Positions 1 through 5,205 of a DNA stretch of 6,418 nt are shown in pieces. Below the pieces are notes generated by a model. It had not been told where the DNA came from and did no database searches. It worked only from the letters and a program-made list of their open reading frames with translations. Position numbers and translations under genes: made by a program. The stretch comes from an uncultured Phascolarctobacterium sp. (GTDB lineage: Bacteria; Bacillota; Negativicutes; Acidaminococcales; Acidaminococcaceae), in the NCBI GenBank assembly GCA_946002345.1, contig CAMFZA010000101.1:1-6418 (forward strand). The letters run 5' to 3'. The first letter of the stretch is position 1. The number at the start of each line of letters is the position of its first letter.

Positions 1-499
1 TAGCTACCAGGCCATACTTGGCAATCAAAAGCTGCATTACAGGACCGGCAATAAGGCTGGCAAAGCCAAAGCCCATGATGGCCAAGCCTGTTGCCAAGCC
101 ACGGTTGTTAGGAAACCATTTTACCAAGGTGGAAACAGGCGTGATATAACCCGTGCCCAAGCCAATGCCGCCAATTACACCGTAGAATAAATAGAGCAGC
201 GGCAGGCTATGCTGGCTTAAAGCGTAGGCCGTGCCCAGCATACCAGTGCCGAAGAAGGCGGCGGCGATAAGACCACTTTTGCGGGGACCGAAGCGCTCTA
301 CATAGGTACCCAAAAAGCCAGCGGAGGTTCCCAAAAAAAGAATTGCTAGGCTAAAGGACCAGGTGACCTGTTGCAGGGTAAAGCCCATGGCCTCCATAAT
401 GGGACGGGTTAGTACACTCCAGGCATAGACGGAGCCAATGGAAATGTGGATACCGATGGCTGCTAATACAATGAGCCATTTGTTTTTTGTTTGCTGCAT
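1..499 (-). CDS. OFA-family MFS transporter, N-terminal part (cut by window edge)
   Basis: This is the first 166 codons of an inner-membrane major facilitator carrier; the rest lies beyond the left edge. The start MQQTKNKWLIVLAAIGIHIS leads into about five hydrophobic helices. Features typical of the oxalate/formate antiporter (OFA, YhjX-like) family are visible: GSVYAWSVL near residues 22-30, a helix 2-3 loop VERFGPRKSG near 68-76, and GLGTGYITPVSTLVKWFP near 113-130 followed by NNRGLATGLAIMGFG. The ATG is preceded by AGAGGT at a normal distance. OFA members carry small carboxylates such as oxalate, formate, lactate or pyruvate; the substrate here cannot be read from the sequence. The long leader holds a ZTP riboswitch, so expression is probably tied to folate one-carbon status, which makes formate or a formate-linked acid an attractive guess. 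Family call is firm, substrate is inference. Confidence 0.88.
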   Translation of the reverse strand, partial: MQQTKNKWLIVLAAIGIHISIGSVYAWSVLTRPIMEAMGFTLQQVTWSFSLAILFLGTSAGFLGTYVERFGPRKSGLIAAAFFGTGMLGTAYALSQHSLPLLYLFYGVIGGIGLGTGYITPVSTLVKWFPNNRGLATGLAIMGFGFASLIAGPVMQLLIAKYGLVA

Positions 500-605
500 T
501 GTGATTACCTCTTTTCTTAAGCATTTTGTAATAGGAAAACAAAAAGCAGCGTGCGTCCAGACTTTTTTAAAGCGCACAGCAAGGAAAAAGGATAGTGTGC
601 AAGCA

Positions 606-640
606 ATAAAAAAGTCTGGGCAGCAGCTGCTTGCCCAGAC
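606..640 (-). terminator. Intrinsic terminator of the ZTP riboswitch
   Basis: On the minus strand GUCUGGGCA (640-632) pairs perfectly with UGCCCAGAC (622-614), a 9-bp GC-rich stem, followed by six U (613-608). The 5' arm is the conserved GUCUGGGCA of the ZTP aptamer, so ligand-bound aptamer and terminator are mutually exclusive. Confidence 0.88.
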
Positions 641-703
641 GGTCGGCCATCCCACAATACAGTCCACGTGGTAAACTCCACTCATCCGTCAGGACCTGTA
701 TTG
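607..703 (-). ncRNA. ZTP (pfl) riboswitch with terminator expression platform
   Basis: Reading the minus strand from 703, the RNA forms a closing stem P1 between 692-703 (CAAUACAGGUCC) and 655-665 (GGACUGUAUUG) with one bulged G. Inside are UGACGG and a GUGG/CCAC hairpin (678-681 with 668-671), followed by CGUGGAC. The second domain reads GCCGACCGUCUGGGCA, the hallmark of ZTP riboswitches. GACGG at 686-690 pairs perfectly with CCGUC at 638-642, the family's inter-domain pseudoknot. The second domain overlaps the 5' arm of an intrinsic terminator, so ZTP/ZMP binding should prevent termination and turn on the OFA transporter. ZTP-class RNAs are known to sense the purine intermediate that builds up when 10-formyl-tetrahydrofolate is short. 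Recognition is by motif and pairing, not by a covariance-model search. Confidence 0.88.
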
Positions 704-724
704 CTATTTTTAAGTTGTACTTAT

Positions 725-752
725 ATTATAGCCCATTATATGTAATTGTCAA
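725..752 (-). promoter_or_regulatory. Promoter of the riboswitch-OFA transporter transcript
   Basis: Minus strand: -35 TTGACA (752-747), 16-bp spacer, -10 TATAAT (730-725), both perfect sigma-A hexamers. The start should fall near 716-718, about 14 bases before the riboswitch P1 stem, and gives a leader of roughly 220 bases. Confidence 0.85.
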
Positions 753-818
753 GATAATGTAGAGAAATACTCATGTATACACAATATCTAGTTCCACAAG
801 CCTTGCGGCACAGCACTA

Positions 819-980
819 TTAGTGCTTTTCAAAATCCTTTTTGGAGGGATGCAGGGGCAAGGCACCCTTGCCACAGGAGCCACAGCCAACGGTTTTACCC
901 TGTTTATTGGCACTGGAGGTAATCTTATAGGACAAATAGCCTGCTACCACCACAATAATAGCTACTAAAATATAGTTCAT
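819..980 (-). CDS. Small Cys-containing single-pass membrane protein (FeoB-associated type), 53 aa
   Basis: A 53-residue protein, MNYILVAIIVVVAGYLSYKI at the start, with one N-terminal membrane helix (about residues 3-18) and a short basic, glycine-rich tail carrying a CGSC pair (C33, C36). It ends KDFEKH before TAA. This plan matches the FeoB-associated Cys-rich membrane protein family (DUF-type mini-proteins found next to feoB), whose role is not settled; metal binding or FeoB complex assembly is the usual suggestion. It follows the larger relative at 1015-1203 with a 34-base gap, and AGAGGAG lies 11 bases before the ATG, a slightly long spacing. It is the last gene of the feo operon; no strong terminator with a U-run is seen behind it. 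Confidence 0.78.
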   Translation of the reverse strand: MNYILVAIIVVVAGYLSYKITSSANKQGKTVGCGSCGKGALPLHPSKKDFEKH

Positions 981-1014
981 CTGCCATCACACTCCTCTTT
1001 TATTGACAAGCTGC

Positions 1015-1203
1015 TTAGTGCTTTTGTTGACAGCATTTGGGCAGCTTTTTCATTTTCGGTGTTTTAATCTCGGTGCAATGACAGCAGCCCTTTGCACCCA
1101 TATCACAGCCGATGCAGCCACCCCGCTTATGGGTGTGCCAAACCTGCTTGGCTGCCAGATACACAGCACCAATCACTAACAATGCGATAATCCAAGTTGC
1201 CAT
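1015..1203 (-). CDS. FeoB-associated Cys-rich membrane protein, 62 aa
   Basis: A 62-residue protein with one N-terminal membrane helix (MATWIIALLVIGAVYLAA) and a basic tail with seven cysteines: C30 and C33 in GGCIGC, C40, C41 and C43 in GCCHC, and C57-C58 in PKCCQ, plus several histidines. The layout fits the FeoB-associated Cys-rich membrane proteins, which commonly sit directly after feoB in anaerobic Bacillota; the tail probably binds metal, but no mechanism is established. GAGGT lies 6 bases before the ATG, and the gene starts 27 bases after the feoB stop, so it is almost certainly cotranscribed. The seven-Cys tail is richer than that of its downstream partner at 819-980, so the two are unlikely to be interchangeable. 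Confidence 0.85.
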   Translation of the reverse strand: MATWIIALLVIGAVYLAAKQVWHTHKRGGCIGCDMGAKGCCHCTEIKTPKMKKLPKCCQQKH

Positions 1204-1230
1204 ATCACACCTCGTTTCTATTATAGAGCA

Positions 1231-3081
1231 TTATGCTTCCACGCTCAAGACATTTTTGCTGCCTTTTTTGGCAGGACGCAGCAAGAGATAAACAAAGCCC
1301 ACTAAAAGAGCCACAGCTACAGCAGTGCCCGCATCAAAGGCTTCACCGCCCACGAAAACGCGACCCAATTGATACATTACTAAGCACACGCTATAAGCAT
1401 ACAGGTTTTGGAACAAAATGGTAGCAATGGTCCATTTTTTGCTGTTCATTTCCTGTCCCATGGTAGAAATCGCTGCCAGACAAGGAGAATCCAACAGGTT
1501 GAACACTAAGAAGGTGAAGGCTGCTACAGCATTGGGGAACATGGCCATAACAGCTTGCCACAAATCGGGCTCTTCTTCAGTAGCTTCAGCCAAGCCCACC
1601 AAAATAGCCATGGTGCTCACGATGGCTTCCTTGGCTACGAAGCCGGAGAAGGCTGCAGCCACAGCCTGCCAGGTTGCAAAGCCCAAGGGAGCAAAAATTG
1701 GTGCCAAGCCATTGCCGATAACGGCCATAAAGCTTTGTTCTGTTTCTTCAACCAACTCCAGACTGCCTTCAACCATGCCAAAGCTTGCCAAGAACCACAT
1801 AGCTACGCAGCACAGGAAGATAACTGTACCAGCCTTTTTCAGGAAGCCGGCAACTCGTTCCCAGGTGTGCAGGAAGAGGTTTTTCGCCGCAGGGAAGTGG
1901 TAGGGAGGCAACTCCATAACAAAAGGAGCAGGGTCACCAGCAAAAAGCTCACTCTTCTTCAAAATAATGCAGGAGGTAACAACAGCAAAGAAGCCAACAA
2001 AATACATCAAAGGAGCCATGTACCATTCCCCACCCATAATGGCACCGCTTAATAGAGCTATAACCGGCAGCTTAGCACTGCAGGGAATAAAGGTAGTAGT
2101 CATAATGGTCAAACGACGGTCCTTTTCATTTTCAATGGTACGGCTAGCCATAATGCCAGGAACGCCGCAGCCAGAGGACATCAACAGCGGAATGAAGCTT
2201 TTACCACTCATGCCAAACTGACGGAAGAAGCGATCCATGATAAAGGCCACGCGAGCCATATAACCGCAGTCCTCTAAGAAGCTCAGCAACAGGAAAACAA
2301 TGGCCATTTGGGGCGCAAAGCCAATGGGAGCGCCAATACCGCCGATGATACCATCAACAACCAGGGAAACAAGCCAGTCCTCCGTACCGGCAGCCTCCAA
2401 TTGTTCCTGTACCCAGGGCTGAATCCATTCACCAAAGAGTGTATCATTGGTAAAGTCCGTAACGATGGTTCCTAAGGAATCGATGGCTATGTAGTAGACC
2501 AAAAACATTACAGCTGCGAAAATGGGCAGTGCCAGGAAGCGATTGGTAACAATGCGATCAATCTTATCGGAGGTGGTCAGGCCGGTTTGACCCTTGACCA
2601 CAGCTGCCGCTTTAAGCTCGGCAATGTAGTTATAGCGCTCGTTGGTAATAATGCTTTCGCTGTCATCATCCAGCTGCTCCTCGCACATGGTCACAATTTC
2701 ATCCAAACGTTGCTTTTCCTGTTCAGTAAAGTTCAGGGCAGCCATAATTTTAGCATCACGCTCAAAAATCTTTACCGCTAAAAAGCGCTCGCTGGGGCCA
2801 GCAATTTTGTTGCCAGCTTCTTTTTTAATGGCCTTCAAGGCGGCCTCTACCTCATCAGAGAAGCGCAGATATTTAGGAGCACTGCCACTGGCTGCAGCAA
2901 TAGCAGCCTCGGCCGCATTTCTTGTACCCTCCCCACGCAGGGCAGAGGTTTCCACAATGGTGCAGCCCAGCTCTTTTGTCAAGCGCTCTATATCCAAATG
3001 GTCCCCATTTTTGCGCACAATATCCATCATATTCATGGCAATAGCCACGGGAATACCCATTTCCAACACCTGAGGAGTCAG
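1231..3081 (-). CDS. feoB: FeoB, downstream part after the in-frame amber codon: end of G domain and membrane permease
   Basis: This frame continues directly from the codon after an in-frame TAG (3084-3082). The first plausible start for independent translation is GTG at 3069 (612 residues) or ATG at 3060; neither has a good ribosome binding site. Counting from 3069, it holds the G4 motif NMMD (residues 13-16), the G5 region SAL (42-44), the helical GDI-like segment, and then the permease. Conserved FeoB features are visible: GFAPQMAIVFLLLSFLEDCGYMAR (250-273), the Gate motif SGCGVPG (299-305), IPCSAKLPV (328-336), a second Gate region GFVAKEAIVSTMAI (476-489) and DSPC (527-530). It imports Fe2+ across the inner membrane. 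On its own this piece lacks the P-loop, switch I and DLPG, so it would not be a GTP-driven transporter. The family call is certain; whether it is translated is not. Confidence 0.9.
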   Translation of the reverse strand: MTPQVLEMGIPVAIAMNMMDIVRKNGDHLDIERLTKELGCTIVETSALRGEGTRNAAEAAIAAASGSAPKYLRFSDEVEAALKAIKKEAGNKIAGPSERFLAVKIFERDAKIMAALNFTEQEKQRLDEIVTMCEEQLDDDSESIITNERYNYIAELKAAAVVKGQTGLTTSDKIDRIVTNRFLALPIFAAVMFLVYYIAIDSLGTIVTDFTNDTLFGEWIQPWVQEQLEAAGTEDWLVSLVVDGIIGGIGAPIGFAPQMAIVFLLLSFLEDCGYMARVAFIMDRFFRQFGMSGKSFIPLLMSSGCGVPGIMASRTIENEKDRRLTIMTTTFIPCSAKLPVIALLSGAIMGGEWYMAPLMYFVGFFAVVTSCIILKKSELFAGDPAPFVMELPPYHFPAAKNLFLHTWERVAGFLKKAGTVIFLCCVAMWFLASFGMVEGSLELVEETEQSFMAVIGNGLAPIFAPLGFATWQAVAAAFSGFVAKEAIVSTMAILVGLAEATEEEPDLWQAVMAMFPNAVAAFTFLVFNLLDSPCLAAISTMGQEMNSKKWTIATILFQNLYAYSVCLVMYQLGRVFVGGEAFDAGTAVAVALLVGFVYLLLRPAKKGSKNVLSVEA

Positions 3082-3084
3082 CTA
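3082..3084 (-). other. feoB: In-frame amber codon interrupting feoB
   Basis: The codon TAG is followed by CTG ACT CCT CAG with the FeoB frame kept on both sides, so the break is a single-base change and not a frameshift. The surrounding residues align with the highly conserved ERNLYLT segment at the Tyr position. Candidate causes are a nonsense mutation, a base-call error, or decoding of UAG by a suppressor tRNA. TAG is used as the apparent normal stop of the feoA-type gene just upstream, which argues against general recoding. Confidence 0.85.
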
Positions 3085-3375
3085 CAGGAGGCGCTCAATA
3101 TTGGAACCATCCACTAAGTTCAAAATAGCATCCACATTATTATCCAAAAGATAATTACGGGAAATAACCTCCTCCAAAGTGTAAGGAGAAAGGGAATAAA
3201 TACCAGGCAAGTCGGTGACGATAACATCATCATGACCCTTCAGGCGACCTTCCTTTTTTTCAACAGTTACACCGGGCCAGTTGCCCACATATTGCTTGGA
3301 GCCGGTCAGCTCATTAAACATGGTAGTTTTACCACAGTTGGGGTTACCAACCAAAGCAATTTTAATTTCCTTCAT
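3082..3375 (-). CDS. feoB: FeoB, N-terminal part of the G domain, ending at an in-frame TAG
   Basis: These 97 residues start a ferrous-iron transporter FeoB. The G1 P-loop GNPNCGKT is at residues 10-17, the switch I/G2 stretch VGNWPGVTVEKKEG at 30-43 with T37, and G3 DLPG at 55-58. The reading frame ends in GSNIERLL followed by TAG, then LTPQVLEMGIP in the same frame. In other FeoB proteins the matching stretch reads like NLERNLYLTxQLLE, so the TAG sits at a usual Tyr codon and is one base away from TAC or TAT. Together with the downstream frame the full gene is 714 sense-or-amber codons, a normal FeoB length, with no indel. AGAGGAGG is 6 bases before the ATG and overlaps the stop of the upstream feoA-type gene. 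As written, only a truncated G domain lacking G4 and G5 would be made. Confidence 0.9.
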   Translation of the reverse strand: MKEIKIALVGNPNCGKTTMFNELTGSKQYVGNWPGVTVEKKEGRLKGHDDVIVTDLPGIYSLSPYTLEEVISRNYLLDNNVDAILNLVDGSNIERLL

Positions 3376-3387
3376 GGCCAGCCTCCT

Positions 3388-3609
3388 CTACTCCACCAAA
3401 ATATTTTCCGCTTCTGCCTTACGCAGGCTCAGCTCATAACCACGCACAGTAACCTCAATGGGATCCCCCAAGGGAGCAACCTTGCGTACAAAAACTTCTA
3501 CGCCCTTGGTCACGCCCATATCCATAATGCGACGCTTTAATGCGCCCTCACCGCTCAATCTTTTGACGATGGCATTTTCGCCAACAGCCACATCCTTTAG
3601 AGTTTTCAT
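3388..3609 (-). CDS. feoA: FeoA-type ferrous iron transport protein, 73 aa
   Basis: A small cytoplasmic SH3-like protein of the FeoA family that assists FeoB. The sequence begins MKTLKDVAVGENAIVKRLSG, then LKRRIMDMGVTKGVEVFVRK, APLGDPIEVTVRGYELSLRK and AENILVE: the pattern of FeoA domains, with RIMDMG in the helix, GDPIE in the turn, and the conserved Y-LSLRK-EA segment near the end. Length is usual for the family. Two ATG codons lie side by side (3612 and 3609) behind AAGGAGG; the second gives the better spacing of 5 bases and is chosen, the first would add one Met. Its TAG stop lies within the Shine-Dalgarno of feoB and is in the same frame as feoB, 5 codons from the feoB ATG counting the stop. 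Of the two FeoA-like genes, this one is the direct partner of feoB. Confidence 0.9.
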   Translation of the reverse strand: MKTLKDVAVGENAIVKRLSGEGALKRRIMDMGVTKGVEVFVRKVAPLGDPIEVTVRGYELSLRKAEAENILVE

Positions 3610-3698
3610 CATTACCTCCTTAACTTCACCGCATAACAGTAGCCAGCATCACCTATAAAATATGCCATGTACATTCATCTAATCCACTCAAAATAAGC

Positions 3699-3911
3699 TT
3701 AGATCATAATTTTGCCTGCCATTACCTTGCTCAAAGCAACTCGGGCATCCTTAACATTTACAATCAGATTACCATCAAACTCACTTACTACGGTGATTTC
3801 AGCACCCTCTACAAAACCCATGCTTTCCAAAAAGCGCTTTGTTTCACCTCCGCCTCGTACGGCCATAATCTTATTTAATTCACCTGGCTGAGCCAATAAT
3901 AAAGGCATCAT
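3699..3911 (-). CDS. feoA: Second FeoA-type protein, 70 aa
   Basis: The first gene of the iron operon. It encodes a 70-residue FeoA/SH3-like protein: MMPLLLAQPGELNKIMAVRG, ETKRFLESMGFVEGAEITVV, SEFDGNLIVNVKDARVALSK, VMAGKIMI. The FLESMGFVEG helix-turn and the GNLIV-VKD-RVALSK core match the family, but identity with the neighbour at 3388-3609 is clearly low, so this is an old paralogue and not a recent copy. Double feoA genes ahead of feoB are known in anaerobic Bacillota; the division of labour is not established. GGAGG lies 4 bases before the first ATG and 7 bases before the second (3908), so the protein may be one residue shorter. Behind it an 86-base gap leads to the next feoA-like gene, longer than the other gaps in this operon, with no clear terminator or promoter seen. 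Confidence 0.88.
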   Translation of the reverse strand: MMPLLLAQPGELNKIMAVRGGGETKRFLESMGFVEGAEITVVSEFDGNLIVNVKDARVALSKVMAGKIMI

Positions 3912-3981
3912 CTTACCTCCATCCTTTCGCTCCTTTTGCTAATTCAAACATGTAAGCATCCGCTAACTCACCAGCAAAAAT

Positions 3982-4011
3982 ATATGTAGTTAGGTACTCC
4001 TAACTACATAT
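3982..4011. promoter_or_regulatory. Perfect 30-bp palindromic operator of the feo operon (DtxR/IdeR-like)
   Basis: Two 13-base arms, ATATGTAGTTAGG (3982-3994) and CCTAACTACATAT (3999-4011), are exact reverse complements around TACT. The inner TTAGG/CCTAA half-sites resemble those of iron-dependent DtxR/IdeR/MntR-family repressors. The site begins 3 bases past the predicted -10 box and would cover the transcription start, so a bound repressor should block initiation when iron is plentiful. The regulator itself is not in the window and its identity is inferred. Confidence 0.75.
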
Positions 4012-4014
4012 TAA

Positions 4015-4043
4015 AGTTTACACTAGCTATATTTTCTTGTCAA
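4015..4043 (-). promoter_or_regulatory. Promoter of the feo operon
   Basis: Minus strand: -35 TTGACA (4043-4038), 17-bp spacer, -10 TAAACT (4020-4015, four of six consensus bases). The predicted start near 4008 lies inside the 30-bp palindrome. The leader to the first feoA-type gene is about 95 bases. Confidence 0.72.
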
Positions 4044-4094
4044 GATGTTTTTGTGAAAACTTTGTGCTAATTATCGCATAAGGTTAGCTTATGA

Positions 4095-4691
4095 TTACCC
4101 TAATAATAAAGAAAGCAGCACTGGCACCAGTAGTGACAAAATAAGCCCATTGATAAAGGCGAACATACCCGCGTGCATACCAGCTCCACGAATTACCAAG
4201 GGCAGCAGGGAATCCATGGTCCCTGCTCCACCGGGCGCGATGCACATAAGCTTGTTCCAACGAGCCAACAAAGGTATGAGTACAAAGCTGGATACCTCCC
4301 TTAGCATATTAGCCAAAAAGGCCACCGCGCCCAATTCCGTGCTATACAAGGTGCTTATTACTACGGAAGAAAGGCTGTACCAGCCAAGACCGGAGCCCAC
4401 TAATATGGAATCATAAACAGATAGGCCAGTTAAAAAATGACTCACATAGGCACCACCCAAGCTACCTATGACCACACCGGTAGGTAAGGCCAAGGCCAAA
4501 GCTAGATTTTTCGGCGTGCAAATCTGCTTCAGCAAACGGCGATTGCTACCGATTTCGATACCTGCCACAAAGCCCATAAAATCAAGGGCGGCCATCAAGG
4601 ATTCGTCCAACAAAGGCTTGGCTGTAACATCCAAAAACATATACCCCAGCACCATTCCTACCACAATAGTCCCCAACAATGCGCCAACCAT
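4095..4691 (-). CDS. lysO: LysO (YbjE/DUF340) lysine exporter family, C-terminal half, 198 aa
   Basis: A membrane protein of 198 residues with about six hydrophobic helices. It carries the signature of LysO proteins: DFMGFVAGIEIGSN near residues 37-50, GVVIGSLGGA near 73-82, and SGLGWYSLSSVVIS near 99-112, followed by GAVAFLANMLREVSSFVLIPLL and GGAGTMDSLLPLVIRGAG. In E. coli LysO is one protein of about 300 residues that exports L-lysine and related toxic analogues; here the family is split in two. The ATG shares its first base with the stop of the upstream half (TAATG), so translation is probably coupled and the two pieces likely assemble together. It ends in TAA about 50 bases before the feo promoter on the same strand; readthrough into feo is possible because no strong terminator is seen. 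Confidence 0.86.
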   Translation of the reverse strand: MVGALLGTIVVGMVLGYMFLDVTAKPLLDESLMAALDFMGFVAGIEIGSNRRLLKQICTPKNLALALALPTGVVIGSLGGAYVSHFLTGLSVYDSILVGSGLGWYSLSSVVISTLYSTELGAVAFLANMLREVSSFVLIPLLARWNKLMCIAPGGAGTMDSLLPLVIRGAGMHAGMFAFINGLILSLLVPVLLSLLLG

Positions 4692-4984
4692 TACTCCACC
4701 TCATTTTCCTTATCAAAATTAGGTGCTAAAAGCCTAATAATAATATAAAACATCAGCATGGAGCCCAAAATTGCACTGCTGCCTAAAAGGAAAGCCTGCT
4801 GTCCCAAAACAGGAATCTTCGCCAGCATTTCCTTGTCACAGCCAATTTTCGCTCCCAGACAAAACAAAATTATAAATAAACACACGGTAGAAACACGATT
4901 CAGCCACAGCTTTGTTTTATAATTGAACACATCCAGCCAGCCCAATAATATCCCAGCTGTTATAGCGCAAATGATAATAGTCAT
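4691..4984 (-). CDS. LysO family, N-terminal half (DUF340), 97 aa
   Basis: A 97-residue membrane protein with three hydrophobic helices: MTIIICAITAGILLGWLD, then VSTVCLFIILFCLGAKIG, and LLGSSAILGSMLMFYIIIRLL. It matches the N-terminal third of LysO/YbjE proteins, including the CLGxxIG stretch and the QAFLLGSSAILGS region. Length together with the downstream half is about 295 residues, equal to a full single-chain LysO, so this is a natural two-gene arrangement and not a broken gene: the two frames differ and overlap by one base in a clean TAATG. Start choice: ATG at 4984 lies 10 bases after AGGAGG; TTG at 4990 is only 4 bases away and would add two residues. Likely role is export of lysine or a similar amino acid; substrate is by family only. 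Confidence 0.82.
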   Translation of the reverse strand: MTIIICAITAGILLGWLDVFNYKTKLWLNRVSTVCLFIILFCLGAKIGCDKEMLAKIPVLGQQAFLLGSSAILGSMLMFYIIIRLLAPNFDKENEVE

Positions 4985-5016
4985 GGACAATCTACCTCCT
5001 AAAAAGATACCTCTTT

Positions 5017-5045
5017 ATTATACCCTAAGCAGTTCTGTTTGTCTC
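5017..5045 (-). promoter_or_regulatory. Promoter of the lysO pair
   Basis: Minus strand: -35-like GAGACA (5045-5040, four of six consensus bases), 17-bp spacer, perfect -10 TATAAT (5022-5017). The start should fall near 5010, giving a short leader of about 25 bases with AGGAGG, so there is no room for a riboswitch between this promoter and the gene. Confidence 0.75.
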
Positions 5046-5142
5046 TATCTGAAAAATCCCCCAAGTGCTTGCTTTTTACGGGTTGCAGGGCAGCTTAGCT
5101 GCATGAACACCAACACTTTGTTCTTTAAAGGCAGTACAGAAA

Positions 5143-5170
5143 GTGTACACAATCCATTCCCATTGTACAC
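5143..5170. repeat. Two TGTACA palindromes 20 bp apart in the lysO-leuC divergent region
   Basis: GTGTACAC (5143-5150) is a perfect 8-bp palindrome, and TTGTACAC (5163-5170) repeats seven of its eight bases; their TGTACA cores are exactly 20 bp apart, about two helical turns. A further GTACA sits at 5134-5138. They lie about 36 bp upstream of the leuC leader -35 and about 100 bp upstream of the lysO -35. This could be a regulator site serving either promoter; the protein is unknown. Apart from these repeats I see nothing certain in 5046-5200. Confidence 0.45.
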
Positions 5171-5205
5171 TCAGATTACAGTTTGCATTTTTTGAAAAAA
5201 TTTGC

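Noticed and set aside
351..674. Short open frames on both strands over the OFA gene start and its leader
   Set aside because: They overlap the transporter in another frame or run through the riboswitch and terminator; no ribosome binding sites.
794..826. Possible terminator after the feo operon: CCGCAA-GGC-UUGUGG on the minus strand, plus a GCACTATTAGTGC palindrome at the last stop codon
   Set aside because: The stem is only 6 bp with a wobble pair and no U-run follows; the palindrome has almost no loop. Neither can be called a terminator.
1418..2221. Open frames on the plus strand opposite feoB, up to 165 codons
   Set aside because: They are antisense shadows of a strongly conserved gene, lack ribosome binding sites and family features, and overlap one another.
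2587..3073. Plus-strand open frames opposite the feoB G domain region
   Set aside because: Antisense shadows of feoB with no protein features.
5090..5102. GCAGCT-T-AGCTGC palindrome upstream of the lysO promoter
   Set aside because: Short, with no repeat elsewhere and no link to a promoter element; may be chance.
4985..5200. Possible lysine riboswitch upstream of lysO
   Set aside because: The promoter leaves only a 25-base leader, and no lysine-aptamer motifs are seen further upstream.
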